Source: Lentisphaeria bacterium UBA1724 (GTDB lineage: Bacteria; Verrucomicrobiota; Lentisphaeria; Oligosphaerales; Oligosphaeraceae). From it: DNA of 41,233 nucleotides. Positions 16,477 to 24,718 of the stretch are shown here, in pieces. Each line of letters begins with the position of its first letter. Positions within the stretch are counted from its first letter, which is position 1. Under the pieces are notes generated by a model, which was given only the letters and a program-made list of their open reading frames with translations, was not told the DNA's origin and did not search any database. The position numbers and the translations under genes are program-made. The stretch lies in the NCBI GenBank assembly GCA_002315885.1, contig DCIO01000063.1, forward strand, positions 1-41,233, in the 5' to 3' direction.

Positions 16477-17088
16477 ATGGATTTTCAGCCAAACAACCTA
16501 GCTTCACCCCAGGAGAACCTCCCGCCCCAGCAGGACTTTTCTGGCGTAAGTCCCGCAGTTCCTCTGACCATGCCAGAGAAGAACTTCGGGGAGTTGCTCC
16601 GGATGTATCGGCTCGACTACGCGGAATTGTCCCTCTCCGAAGTCCATGAACGGACCAAGTTGTCCATCGGCACCCTTCAGAATCTGGAGAATGGCGATTT
16701 TGCCAGAATAGACCGTTCCCCCCATTACATCGAGGAGAACATCAAAGTCCTTTGCACCCTCTACGAACTGGATGCGGAAGAGACCTCTAAGGTCCTTCAG
16801 GCCTTCGATGCCGAGTGGCAGAACTACGCCAATGCCAGGGGCTATGCCTCACAACCGGACAACCTGGCGAAGGCCATCGAAGATGCGGCCCCCAAATCCC
16901 ATCAGAGCATTTCCGCCATCCTGATTTCCATACTGTCCATTTTTCTCGTGGCTTTGATTATCGGTGGATACTTCTATCGGACATACCAGCAAAGCCGCCT
17001 CAAAGGCATCGATACGGATTTCGACCTGCCGTCGGTCATCGAACCACAACGACTGCCTTTGGATGTAATCCCTGTCCCGAATTCCTGA
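16477..17088 (+). CDS. RodZ-like membrane-anchored HTH protein
   Basis: A 203-residue protein. Residues about 33-90 form a Cro/RodZ-type helix-turn-helix ('LGELLRMYR'-like start, here 'FGELLRMYRLDYAELSLSEVHERTKLS' and 'LQNLENGDFARI'), followed by 'YIEENIKVLCTLYELD', which is typical of RodZ N-termini. One membrane helix lies at about 147-167 ('ISAILISILSIFLVALIIGG'), with only ~35 residues beyond it. RodZ links MreB to the cell-elongation machinery; this protein lacks the large periplasmic domain, so it is a short variant. It starts 16 bp after ftsK and ends 17 bp before the FtsK-HisE gene, which suggests cotranscription of cell-division and envelope functions. Confidence 0.75.
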   Translation: MDFQPNNLASPQENLPPQQDFSGVSPAVPLTMPEKNFGELLRMYRLDYAELSLSEVHERTKLSIGTLQNLENGDFARIDRSPHYIEENIKVLCTLYELDAEETSKVLQAFDAEWQNYANARGYASQPDNLAKAIEDAAPKSHQSISAILISILSIFLVALIIGGYFYRTYQQSRLKGIDTDFDLPSVIEPQRLPLDVIPVPNS

Positions 17089-17104
17089 AAACCGGACGCC
17101 AATC

Positions 17105-18823
17105 ATGAGCACCCCATATTCCATCCCTACTGACGCCTGGCTGAACACACAGTCTGAGCCTCAAGTCAGCGCCACCTTGACGCAACTCACTCCCGCAGAC
17201 ATGGATTTTGCCATCCAGGGCATCAACGCAGTCCTGGCGGAAGCCGCCCTGGGCGCCACCATCACCGCATCCATCACGGGACCACAGGTCACGCGCTTCG
17301 AACTCAGCCTGGCGCCAGGCGTCACACTGGACGAATTGGCACAACGCAAAAATCGCTTTGCCGAAAAACTCAACCGCTTCGGCGCAATCCGCATGCTCCT
17401 GCCCATTCCGGGTCGGGACCGCGTCGGCATTGAAGTCCCCAACCGCGTCAGGAGTTTCTTCCCCACGGAGGCACTCTTCCAGGATCCACTCTGGCAACGG
17501 ACCGCAGGCAATCTGCCGCTCCTCCTGGGACGGGATGCCACACAAATCTATTCCCTGGATTTGGCCACGGGAAGCCATCTGCTGGTGGCGGGATGCGATG
17601 GCGCAGGAAAATCCACCCTCCTGCGGCAACTCCTCATCTCCCTGCTCTCCCGGAAGACACCCGACGAACTCAAGCTGCTCTTCTTCGAAAACAAGGGCGA
17701 TACCTTCAAGCCCTTCGCTGGTATTCCACATCTGCTGGCTCCACTGGTGAAAGATGTGGATGCCGGTACGGCACTTCTGGAGTGGTGCGTGGCAGAAACC
17801 AAGCGCCGCAGGAAACTCCTGGCACAGGCGGGTGTCAGAAACCTCGTGGACTACAAACTCCTTCCCAATGGAGAACCACTCCCCGACATCATCCTCTTCC
17901 TGGATGAAATCGCACCTCTGCTCACGCCCAAGCGCATGAGCCATATCCATGAACTCCTGCAGGGACTGGACTCCGCCGGAAATGTGGGCTTCCATCTGGT
18001 GGTGGCAACCGCCACCATCCCCGACGAAGAACTCATGGGGTCATTCACATTCCGCGTCTGCGGAAAATGTCCCCAAAGCGCACTCTCCCTGGAGCTCCTG
18101 GGCGAAGAAGGCGCAGAGGCTCTCCTGGCACAAGGCGACCTCCTCCTGAAAATCGGTGACGCACCAATTCGCTGTCAAAGCGGCATGGTGGCTCCCACCC
18201 TTTGCGAAACACTGGCAAAACAGTGCATCGCCCAACAACCCGCAAAATACGACGCAGATCTTCAAAAAATGCTCAAAGACGCCATGGAACAGCGGAAAGC
18301 CCAGAACGAAGCGGAGCTGCCGCCACAACTCAATTTTGTCGAACCCACGGCCAATGACGCCCTCCGGACCGTCCTGGCCGCCAAGAAAGCCACCCCCGCC
18401 GTGGTGGCCGCAGCTCTGGGAGTCTCCTCCGAACGCGCCAGCAACCTCTTGGATGAACTGACGTTCCACGAATACCTGGCCACACCTGACGAAACCGCCA
18501 CACGGGAAATTCTCTGGGAGAAGATTCCGCCAGAATTCCTGGGAAAGGGCGTCGAGACCCGCAAAACCCTGGAATCCCTCCTGAAGGAACTGGGAAAGAA
18601 AATCGCCGAAGGGGATCCCAATAGCCGCACCGTCGCCGAATACAACAAGGGCGTCCATGCCATCGGCAAGAAAATCGTGGAAGAAGCCGCGGAGGTCTGG
18701 ATGGCCGCGGAATACGAGGGTCCCGAGAACACCTCCCTGGAAATCAGCCAGCTCTTCTACCATCTGCTGGTGCTGATGCTCAAAAAACAGATTTCACTGG
18801 AAGACATCTACAAACAACTGTAA
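17105..18823 (+). CDS. FtsK-like ATPase fused to phosphoribosyl-ATP diphosphatase (HisE)
   Basis: A 572-residue fusion. Residues about 20-475 are FtsK-like without membrane helices or linker: alpha domain ('ITGPQVTRFELSLAPGVTL', 'RMLLPIPGRDRVGIEVPNRVR'), beta motor with Walker A GCDGAGKS (163-170) and Walker B ending D267-E268, and a winged-helix gamma-like region (about 418-470). Residues 488-572 are a full HisE domain, with 'GVHAIGKKIVEEAAEVW' and 'EISQLFYHLLVLM'; HisE hydrolyses phosphoribosyl-ATP in step 2 of histidine synthesis. hisG, which makes its substrate, follows 24 bp later. No ATG, GTG or TTG is found in frame just before the HisE part, so it must be made as a fusion unless an unusual start is used. 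The ATPase is shorter than FtsK at its C-terminal motor region and may be degenerate in DNA pumping. Confidence 0.92.
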   Translation: MSTPYSIPTDAWLNTQSEPQVSATLTQLTPADMDFAIQGINAVLAEAALGATITASITGPQVTRFELSLAPGVTLDELAQRKNRFAEKLNRFGAIRMLLPIPGRDRVGIEVPNRVRSFFPTEALFQDPLWQRTAGNLPLLLGRDATQIYSLDLATGSHLLVAGCDGAGKSTLLRQLLISLLSRKTPDELKLLFFENKGDTFKPFAGIPHLLAPLVKDVDAGTALLEWCVAETKRRRKLLAQAGVRNLVDYKLLPNGEPLPDIILFLDEIAPLLTPKRMSHIHELLQGLDSAGNVGFHLVVATATIPDEELMGSFTFRVCGKCPQSALSLELLGEEGAEALLAQGDLLLKIGDAPIRCQSGMVAPTLCETLAKQCIAQQPAKYDADLQKMLKDAMEQRKAQNEAELPPQLNFVEPTANDALRTVLAAKKATPAVVAAALGVSSERASNLLDELTFHEYLATPDETATREILWEKIPPEFLGKGVETRKTLESLLKELGKKIAEGDPNSRTVAEYNKGVHAIGKKIVEEAAEVWMAAEYEGPENTSLEISQLFYHLLVLMLKKQISLEDIYKQL

Positions 18824-18847
18824 CATCATAACACACGGTGACATAAC

Positions 18848-19696
18848 ATGATCAGAATCGCACTACCCAATAAAGGCGCTCTCTCTGATGAAGCCGTCGG
18901 CCTCGTCAAAGAGGCGGGATACAAGGCCAAGCGGGAGGCAAAGGAACTCTCCGTCATTGACGAAGCAAACGACATCGAATTCCTTTTCTTGAGGCCGCGG
19001 GACATCGCAATCTATGTCTCTGGCGGAATTGTTGACGTGGGCATCACGGGCCGCGACCTGCTGGCGGACTCCCGTTCCCAGGCAGTGGAACTCCTGCCGT
19101 TGGGTTTCGGCAAATCCCGCTTCTGCTACGCGGTCCCCGATGGTTCTGAAATCACGGAAATCGCCCAGCTCAATGGCAAGCGCATTGCCTCCAGCTATCC
19201 CAACATCGTCCTGGACGACATGCAGAAGCGCGGATACCAGTGTTCCGTGGTCAAGCTGGATGGCGCAGTGGAGATTTCCGTGCGTCTGGGCGTAGCGGAT
19301 GCCATCGCCGACGTCGTTGAAAGCGGCACCACCATGCGTCAGGCGCGCCTCCACACCATCGGCGACCCCGTCATGCGCTCCGAGGCACTGGTCATCGGAC
19401 ACCCCAATGCCACGGAACAGCCCCAAGTCAAGGCCCTGCTGAAACGACTCCAGGGACTCCTCACCGCAAAGAATTTCGTGGTCGTGGACTACAATGTCCG
19501 ACAGGAAAATCTCGATGCGGCCTGCAAGGTCACCCCTGGCGTGGAATCCCCCACTATCACGCCGCTCTCCCAAGAGGGATGGTTCGCTGTCCGTTCCATG
19601 GTGAAGCGTTCCGAACTGAACGTCGTCATGGACAGCCTGGAGACCGTGGGCGCAAGTGGCATCATCGTCTCTACCATCTGCACTTGCAGACTGTAA
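18848..19696 (+). CDS. hisG: ATP phosphoribosyltransferase, long form
   Basis: A 282-residue HisG with the C-terminal regulatory ACT-like domain (long form, no HisZ needed). It condenses ATP and PRPP in the first step of histidine synthesis. Conserved blocks: 'RIALPNKGALS', 'DIAIYVSGGIVDVGITGRDLL', 'YPNIVLDDM', and the PRPP loop 'GAVEISVRLGVADAIADVVESG' (key D-G-x-V-E ... ADAIADVVESG). The C-terminal block has 'TPGVESPTITPL'. From memory it resembles the actinobacterial type, in which hisE also sits directly upstream of hisG. Here hisE is the 3' part of the preceding fusion gene, 24 bp away. Allosteric feedback by histidine is expected for this form. Confidence 0.96.
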   Translation: MIRIALPNKGALSDEAVGLVKEAGYKAKREAKELSVIDEANDIEFLFLRPRDIAIYVSGGIVDVGITGRDLLADSRSQAVELLPLGFGKSRFCYAVPDGSEITEIAQLNGKRIASSYPNIVLDDMQKRGYQCSVVKLDGAVEISVRLGVADAIADVVESGTTMRQARLHTIGDPVMRSEALVIGHPNATEQPQVKALLKRLQGLLTAKNFVVVDYNVRQENLDAACKVTPGVESPTITPLSQEGWFAVRSMVKRSELNVVMDSLETVGASGIIVSTICTCRL

Positions 19697-19738
19697 CTTC
19701 TTCCCTTATCCAAACCAACGAGTCAAGGAGGCTCATCT

Positions 19739-21193
19739 ATGGCGACTGAAAAGAAAAACGGAAAGAAAGCCCCGGCGGACAAAGTCCAGCTGTGGAAGCG
19801 TGAACCAGGCTGGGACAAGCTTCGCGAAGGCGAAGAGGCCATCCTGGATGGCTACTGCGCAGACTACATCGATTTCCTAAGCACCACCAAGACCGAGCGC
19901 CGTGTCCACGCCCAGCTGGTGGAATTGGCGAAGAAGCGCGGTTTCCTGGATTTGGACGAAGTCAACAAGCAGGGCAAGAAGCTCAAGCCCGGCGATGCGG
20001 TCTATCGCGCCATTGACGGAAAGACCGTCCTGATCGCACGTATCGGCAAGGCCCCCCTGGCGGAGGGACTCAACCTGGTGGGCGGCCACGCGGACTGCCC
20101 CCGTCTGGACCTGAAGCCCTACCCACTCTACCAGGACGAAGAGCTGGTGTTGCTGGATACCCACTACTACGGCGGCATCAAGCACTACCAGTGGACCACC
20201 ATCCCCCTGGCACTCTACGGCGTCATCATCCGACGGGACGGCAAGAAACTCGACATCGCCATCGGTGACAACCCTGGCGATCCCGTCTTCTGCATCACCG
20301 ACATCCTGCCACACCTGGATGTGGACCAGTCCAAGAAAACCATGCGCGAAGGCATCGCCGCCGAAAAACTCAACGTGGTCTTCGGCTCCCGTCCCGTGGA
20401 CAAGAAGAATGACGACAAGGAAGTCTCCCAGAAGGCAAAACTGAATATCCTCCGACTCCTCAAGGCCACCTACGGCATCGAAGAAGAGGACTTCGCCAGC
20501 GCGGAACTGGAAGTGGTCCCCGCCGGAAATGCCCGGGACCTGGGCTTCGACCGTTCCATGGTCCTGGGTTACGGCCAGGATGACCGCGTCTGCTCCTACG
20601 CCGCCGCACGAGCGGTGCTGGACTACAACGACATCCCCGAAAAGACCATCGGTGCGCTGGTGGTGGACAAAGAGGAAATCGGTTCCTACGGCCGCACTGG
20701 CATGGACTCCACGTTCCTGCCAAACTGCATCGCTGAACTGGTGGCCGCCTGCGACAAGAACTACAGCGACCTCACCGTCAGACGTGCTCTGGAACACACC
20801 AAGATGCTCTCCGCTGACGTGGGAACCTGCGCTGACCCCGACTACAAGGGCGTCAATTCCGATGGCAACATGGGCCGTCTGAACTGCGGTCTCCAGGTCA
20901 ACAAGTATGACGGCGGTGGCGGAAAGGGCGGCGCATCTGACGCCAGCGCGGAATTCATGGCCGAAATCCGCAAGGTCTTCAACGACAACGGCGTGGTCTG
21001 GCAGGCCTGCGAGCTGGGCAAGCCCGGTGTTGGCGGCGGCGGCACCATCGCCATGTACATGGCACGCCTGGGCATCCAGGTCGTGGACTGCGGCGTGGGA
21101 CTCATGTGCATGCACGCACCCTGGGAAATCGCCGGCAAGATCGACATCTACATGGCCTACAAGGGCTATATGGCATTCCTGGTCAACGCATAA
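19739..21193 (+). CDS. M18-family aminopeptidase
   Basis: A 484-residue cytosolic metallopeptidase of the M18 (aspartyl aminopeptidase) family. Metal and catalytic residues can be placed in 'VGGHADCPRLDLKP' (His ligand and the following Asp), 'GYGQDDRVCSYAA' (bridging Asp), 'DKEEIGSYG' (catalytic Glu and Glu ligand), 'LSADVGTCADPDY' (Asp ligand) and 'MCMHAPWE' (His ligand). Family members release N-terminal acidic or neutral residues and form dodecamers. The length matches the family (430-490). A strong AAGGAGG precedes the ATG. The C-terminal part has a Gly-rich loop ('YDGGGGKGG'). Confidence 0.93.
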   Translation: MATEKKNGKKAPADKVQLWKREPGWDKLREGEEAILDGYCADYIDFLSTTKTERRVHAQLVELAKKRGFLDLDEVNKQGKKLKPGDAVYRAIDGKTVLIARIGKAPLAEGLNLVGGHADCPRLDLKPYPLYQDEELVLLDTHYYGGIKHYQWTTIPLALYGVIIRRDGKKLDIAIGDNPGDPVFCITDILPHLDVDQSKKTMREGIAAEKLNVVFGSRPVDKKNDDKEVSQKAKLNILRLLKATYGIEEEDFASAELEVVPAGNARDLGFDRSMVLGYGQDDRVCSYAAARAVLDYNDIPEKTIGALVVDKEEIGSYGRTGMDSTFLPNCIAELVAACDKNYSDLTVRRALEHTKMLSADVGTCADPDYKGVNSDGNMGRLNCGLQVNKYDGGGGKGGASDASAEFMAEIRKVFNDNGVVWQACELGKPGVGGGGTIAMYMARLGIQVVDCGVGLMCMHAPWEIAGKIDIYMAYKGYMAFLVNA

Positions 21194-21212
21194 TCCACAC
21201 CCCGAAATATCC

Positions 21213-22943
21213 ATGGTGAAAAAGCGCCCAACCGACACCATCCCCGCGGCCGAGCCACCCTCACAGGAGGAGCTCGACACCCGGATGACGCAGTTCCGCG
21301 AAGGCCTGAAGGCCTCTTGCCAGGAATCCCTCGCGCGTTCCCGGAAAGACGGCTTCTGGCTTCTGCAATTCCTCAACAAGGAGAACTGCATCGGTGCGCT
21401 TCTCTTCGCCCTGGTCTGGCTGGCAGGAGGCTTCTTCCGCTTCCTGCTAGTCCAGGGGAACACCATCTCAGAAAGACTCTGCAATCGGGAATTCCTGCTC
21501 TTCCTGCTAATTCTCGCACTCTTCCAGGCTTTCTTCATCTGCGCATTGAACGCGCCCTGGAAATACTCCAGGAACATCCCGAAGCTCAGGGAATTCCTCC
21601 TGGTATCCATCCTGATGATCGTGGAATTCGCGGCCGTCTACCTCATTGTCAAGACGGAACGGATTCCCACCGACCGCCCCTGGCAGGTCGCCACCGTCAT
21701 GCCCCTGGCGCTGGTTCCCGCATTACTCATCAACATCCTGGACGCGCGAACTGCTGTCTGCACTGCCGTTCTGGAAGCGATTCTCCTGCCCATGCAGGTC
21801 ACTGGCACGGCAGGCGGCGACCACTATCGGCTCTTCTGCTTCGCCCTCATGATATCCATGGTGGCAATTCCCTGCTTCCGAGACATCCGCCTCCGCATCC
21901 ATTACATCAGCCACGGCGTTCTCCAGGGCGTATTCATCTCTTTGGCAGGACTCATCTTCTACCTTACGGAAGAGACCGTACCCACTGGCACCGAATGGCA
22001 GGACATCCTACGCCAGACTACTGTACCAGGACTCTCACAGGGTATCCTCACGGGTATCGTATGCATGCTCTTCCTGCCAATCTTCGAAAGCATCTTCCAT
22101 CTCCAGACACCCATGACGCTCTCGGAATTGACCGATGTCAATTCACCCCTTTTACAGCGCCTCCGCAATGAAGCGCCAGGCACCTACCAGCATTCTCTGG
22201 ATGTGGCGGAAATGGCCACAAACGCCGCCTCGCAGATTGGGGCTGACGCGAAACTCGTCCACGTCATGGGTCTCTACCACGATGTCGGGAAGCTCTTTGC
22301 TCCACAATACTTTGCGGAGAACATGAATGGCCGACAGAATCCCCTGGAAACCAGCCTCCGTCCCGAAGAGAGTGCCGACCTGATTTTCGAGCATGCCAAT
22401 CACGGTGTGCAGTTGGCCAACAAATACCACCTGTCCTCTTTGATTATCCCCGCCATCCGACAGCATCACGGCAACACCCTCCTGGAGCACTTCTACCGAA
22501 AGGCTTGTGACCAGGCAAAAGCCGAAGGCCTCCAGCCGCCGTCCCCCGAAGATTTCCGCTATCCCCAGAATCCCTCCGCTTCCAAGGAAGTCGCCATCCT
22601 CAGCCTGGCTGACAGCTGCGAGGCGGGCGTGCGGGCGTTGCTTTCCGCCAAACCCGACCTGAAGAACATCTCCCAGAAGATTGTGGATGAAACCAAAGAC
22701 GCGGGAGCCAATGCCGCCACAAAATGCGCTTCCATTTTGGAAGAGAGCCTGGAAAAACAGGACACCAACGCCATCATCCAGGCCATTGACGCGCGTATCG
22801 CGTCTATCATCCTCAAACGCTTTGAAGACCACCAGCTGGACAAGGTGCCTATCACCACCCAGGAATTGGCGACCATCGCAAAGAGTTTCCGAGAAACCAT
22901 CCTCTCCCATTTCCACACACGTCCCGAATACCGCTTGAAATGA
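21213..22943 (+). CDS. PgpH-like 7TM-HD phosphohydrolase lacking the extracellular sensor domain
   Basis: A 576-residue protein. Start chosen at 21213, 19 bp after the M18 gene; the frame upstream only runs inside that gene. About eight hydrophobic segments lie between residues 58 and 300, followed by an HD domain (about 310-480) with 'GTYQHSLDVAEMA' (H327), 'LYHDVGKL' (H356-D357), 'RPEESADLIFEHANHGV' and 'IPAIRQHHGNTL'. PgpH enzymes hydrolyse c-di-AMP in the cytosol. Typical PgpH proteins are 700-plus residues with a ~250-residue extracellular 7TM-HDED domain after the first helix; here helices 1 and 2 are only ~14 residues apart, so that domain is absent. The stop overlaps the ybeY start (ATGA), the common pgpH-ybeY arrangement. 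Confidence 0.9.
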   Translation: MVKKRPTDTIPAAEPPSQEELDTRMTQFREGLKASCQESLARSRKDGFWLLQFLNKENCIGALLFALVWLAGGFFRFLLVQGNTISERLCNREFLLFLLILALFQAFFICALNAPWKYSRNIPKLREFLLVSILMIVEFAAVYLIVKTERIPTDRPWQVATVMPLALVPALLINILDARTAVCTAVLEAILLPMQVTGTAGGDHYRLFCFALMISMVAIPCFRDIRLRIHYISHGVLQGVFISLAGLIFYLTEETVPTGTEWQDILRQTTVPGLSQGILTGIVCMLFLPIFESIFHLQTPMTLSELTDVNSPLLQRLRNEAPGTYQHSLDVAEMATNAASQIGADAKLVHVMGLYHDVGKLFAPQYFAENMNGRQNPLETSLRPEESADLIFEHANHGVQLANKYHLSSLIIPAIRQHHGNTLLEHFYRKACDQAKAEGLQPPSPEDFRYPQNPSASKEVAILSLADSCEAGVRALLSAKPDLKNISQKIVDETKDAGANAATKCASILEESLEKQDTNAIIQAIDARIASIILKRFEDHQLDKVPITTQELATIAKSFRETILSHFHTRPEYRLK

Positions 22944-23428
22944 AGCTCTTCGTCTCAAAAATGCCTTCCCTAAGAGGCGTAAAGAACATCGCACGCTTCC
23001 AGCAGGCTCTCAATGCCGCACTGCCTGCAACAGGACTGGACCTGGACGCGCAGGGTGAAATCCACATCATCTTCGTCACCACTCCTCGGATGATTGCCCT
23101 GAATGCTCTCCATCTCCACCACCAGGGCGATACCGACGTCATCACCTACGACCTGCGAGCCGAGGAGGATGACTTCCAGCTGCCGCCCGAAGCCGGCGAA
23201 AAGACCCTGGCGGAAATCTTCGTCTGCCCGGAAGTCGCCAAGCGTCAGGCGCCCCAATTCAACGAAACGCCCTCCCGGGAGCTCTTCCGCTACGCCGCCC
23301 ACGGCCTCCTGCATCTGGCGGGGGAAGACGACCTGACCCCCGAGGCACTGGCCTCCATGCGGCAAGCCGAACAGCGCGTTCTTTCCTACGCGGAAAAGCT
23401 CGGCCACGACTTAAGCATCTTCCTGTAA
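22940..23428 (+). CDS. ybeY: Endoribonuclease YbeY
   Basis: A 162-residue protein of the UPF0054 family, a metal-dependent RNase in 16S rRNA 3'-end maturation and ribosome quality control. The motif 'HGLLHLAGEDD' places H121 and H125 as metal ligands; the third ligand, normally His in HxxxHxxGxxH, is Asp here (D131). I recall Asp at this position in Bacteroidetes YbeY, so the site may still bind metal. 'VTYDLRAEE'-like and 'EIFVCPEVA' match the family blocks before the motif ('ITYDL', 'AEIFVCPEVAKRQA'). It overlaps the PgpH-like gene by 4 bp and precedes the CorC-like gene, a gene order widely conserved in bacteria. Confidence 0.92.
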   Translation: MKLFVSKMPSLRGVKNIARFQQALNAALPATGLDLDAQGEIHIIFVTTPRMIALNALHLHHQGDTDVITYDLRAEEDDFQLPPEAGEKTLAEIFVCPEVAKRQAPQFNETPSRELFRYAAHGLLHLAGEDDLTPEALASMRQAEQRVLSYAEKLGHDLSIFL

Positions 23429-23437
23429 TCTTCCTGT

Positions 23438-24715
23438 ATGCCACATATTCTTCTCATCCTAGGTATCCTCTGGGCCTTCCTGGCGGACTTCTTCGGATTG
23501 GCCGCCCTGAAAATCGCCCTCTTTGGTCGCCCGCAACTCCGACGGCTGCGTGAGAACCACAACGATCTGGCCGAAAAATGCGAGGCCTTCCTGGAAGGAA
23601 GGGTGATTTTGCGGATTGCCTGGCAGTGTGAGGCCGCCATTTCCGCCACCACCGCCACCGCATTGGTCACCTGCTGGTTCATCCAGGCCACCGCACTGCC
23701 CCTGTGGGCGCGTTGGCTCATCGTAGTAACACTCTTCCTGACCACGGTCATCGCGCTACTGCTTCTGGATCAACTGACCACACTGTCCTTTACCGCAAAG
23801 TTCCTCCAGTCCGCAGCACCATTCGCAAAACTGCTCTCCTTTGTGGGCGGACGATTCCAAAAAATCGAGGACGCATTGGACGACCGGAATTCCGATGACC
23901 AGGATGCCGTCACCGCAGAGGACACCATCCGTTCTCTGGTGGAGGAGGAAGACCAGGAGGTGGATGACCCCGCCGCACTGGAAGACGACCTGGGACAGGA
24001 TGAAAAACGAATGCTCACGGGTGTCATGAACCTGGACAGCACCCTGGTCCATGAAATCATGACACCACGGGTGGATATTGACGCCATCAGCCAGGACGCA
24101 ACCATCACCGAGGCAAAAGCCGCCATCACAAAAAGCGGCCACTCCCGCATCCCCGTATTCGCCAACTCCGTGGACGCAATCTCTGGCATCCTCTATGCAA
24201 AGGATCTCCTGGATGACCACCGCACGGCAGACACCAAGAGCATCCGGGAATTCATGCGTCCCCCCATCTTCATTCCCGAATCCAAAAATGTGGCCGACCT
24301 CCTGAAGGAATTCCGTAGCAAGCACAACCACATGGCGGTGGTACTGGACGAATATGGCGGCACCAGCGGCATCGTCACCATCGAAGACATCCTGGAGGAA
24401 ATCGTGGGTGAAATCGAAGACGAATTCGACCGTGGCGCGCCGCTTCCCGAGGCCGTCCTCGATCCCGATGGCACCCTCACGCTCGACGCCAGGACCACAA
24501 TTTGGGAAATCAACCAGCGACTCGACCTGGAAATCTCCGAAGACGAGGGCTACGATACACTGGCTGGTTACATTATGGCCACAATCGGACGAATTCCCAG
24601 AAATGGCGAACACGTGGAGACGCCCGAACTGGAGGTGGATATCCTCTGCGCATCCCCACGACGACTCATCACACTGAAAGTCCGAAAGAAAATTTCCGAA
24701 ACCACCAAGGACTAA
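23438..24715 (+). CDS. CorC/TlyC-like CBS-domain membrane protein
   Basis: A 425-residue protein. The N-terminal ~135 residues contain three to four hydrophobic segments and resemble a divergent CNNM/DUF21 membrane domain. A CBS pair follows (about 205-320) with 'HEIMTPRVDIDAI', 'HSRIPVFANSVDAISGILYAKDLL' and 'VLDEYGGTSGIVTIEDILEEIVGEIEDEFD', the strongest signature of the HlyC/CorC family, and then the C-terminal transporter-associated domain (about 330-420). Family members are linked to Mg/Co homeostasis; the old name hemolysin is not supported by function. The order ybeY-corC is common in bacteria. An acidic linker precedes the CBS domains. Confidence 0.92.
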   Translation: MPHILLILGILWAFLADFFGLAALKIALFGRPQLRRLRENHNDLAEKCEAFLEGRVILRIAWQCEAAISATTATALVTCWFIQATALPLWARWLIVVTLFLTTVIALLLLDQLTTLSFTAKFLQSAAPFAKLLSFVGGRFQKIEDALDDRNSDDQDAVTAEDTIRSLVEEEDQEVDDPAALEDDLGQDEKRMLTGVMNLDSTLVHEIMTPRVDIDAISQDATITEAKAAITKSGHSRIPVFANSVDAISGILYAKDLLDDHRTADTKSIREFMRPPIFIPESKNVADLLKEFRSKHNHMAVVLDEYGGTSGIVTIEDILEEIVGEIEDEFDRGAPLPEAVLDPDGTLTLDARTTIWEINQRLDLEISEDEGYDTLAGYIMATIGRIPRNGEHVETPELEVDILCASPRRLITLKVRKKISETTKD

Positions 24716-24718
24716 ATC

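Noticed and set aside
18722..18823. Loss of HisE activity because ExxD of the all-alpha NTP pyrophosphatase motif reads ExxQ (EISQ)
   Set aside because: I recall the same EISQ in actinobacterial HisE, so the change is probably natural for this subtype.
19877..21610. 577-residue open frame on the minus strand
   Set aside because: It lies opposite the M18 aminopeptidase and the start of the PgpH-like gene, both with clear motifs; its His/Val/Asp-rich composition is typical of an antisense shadow.
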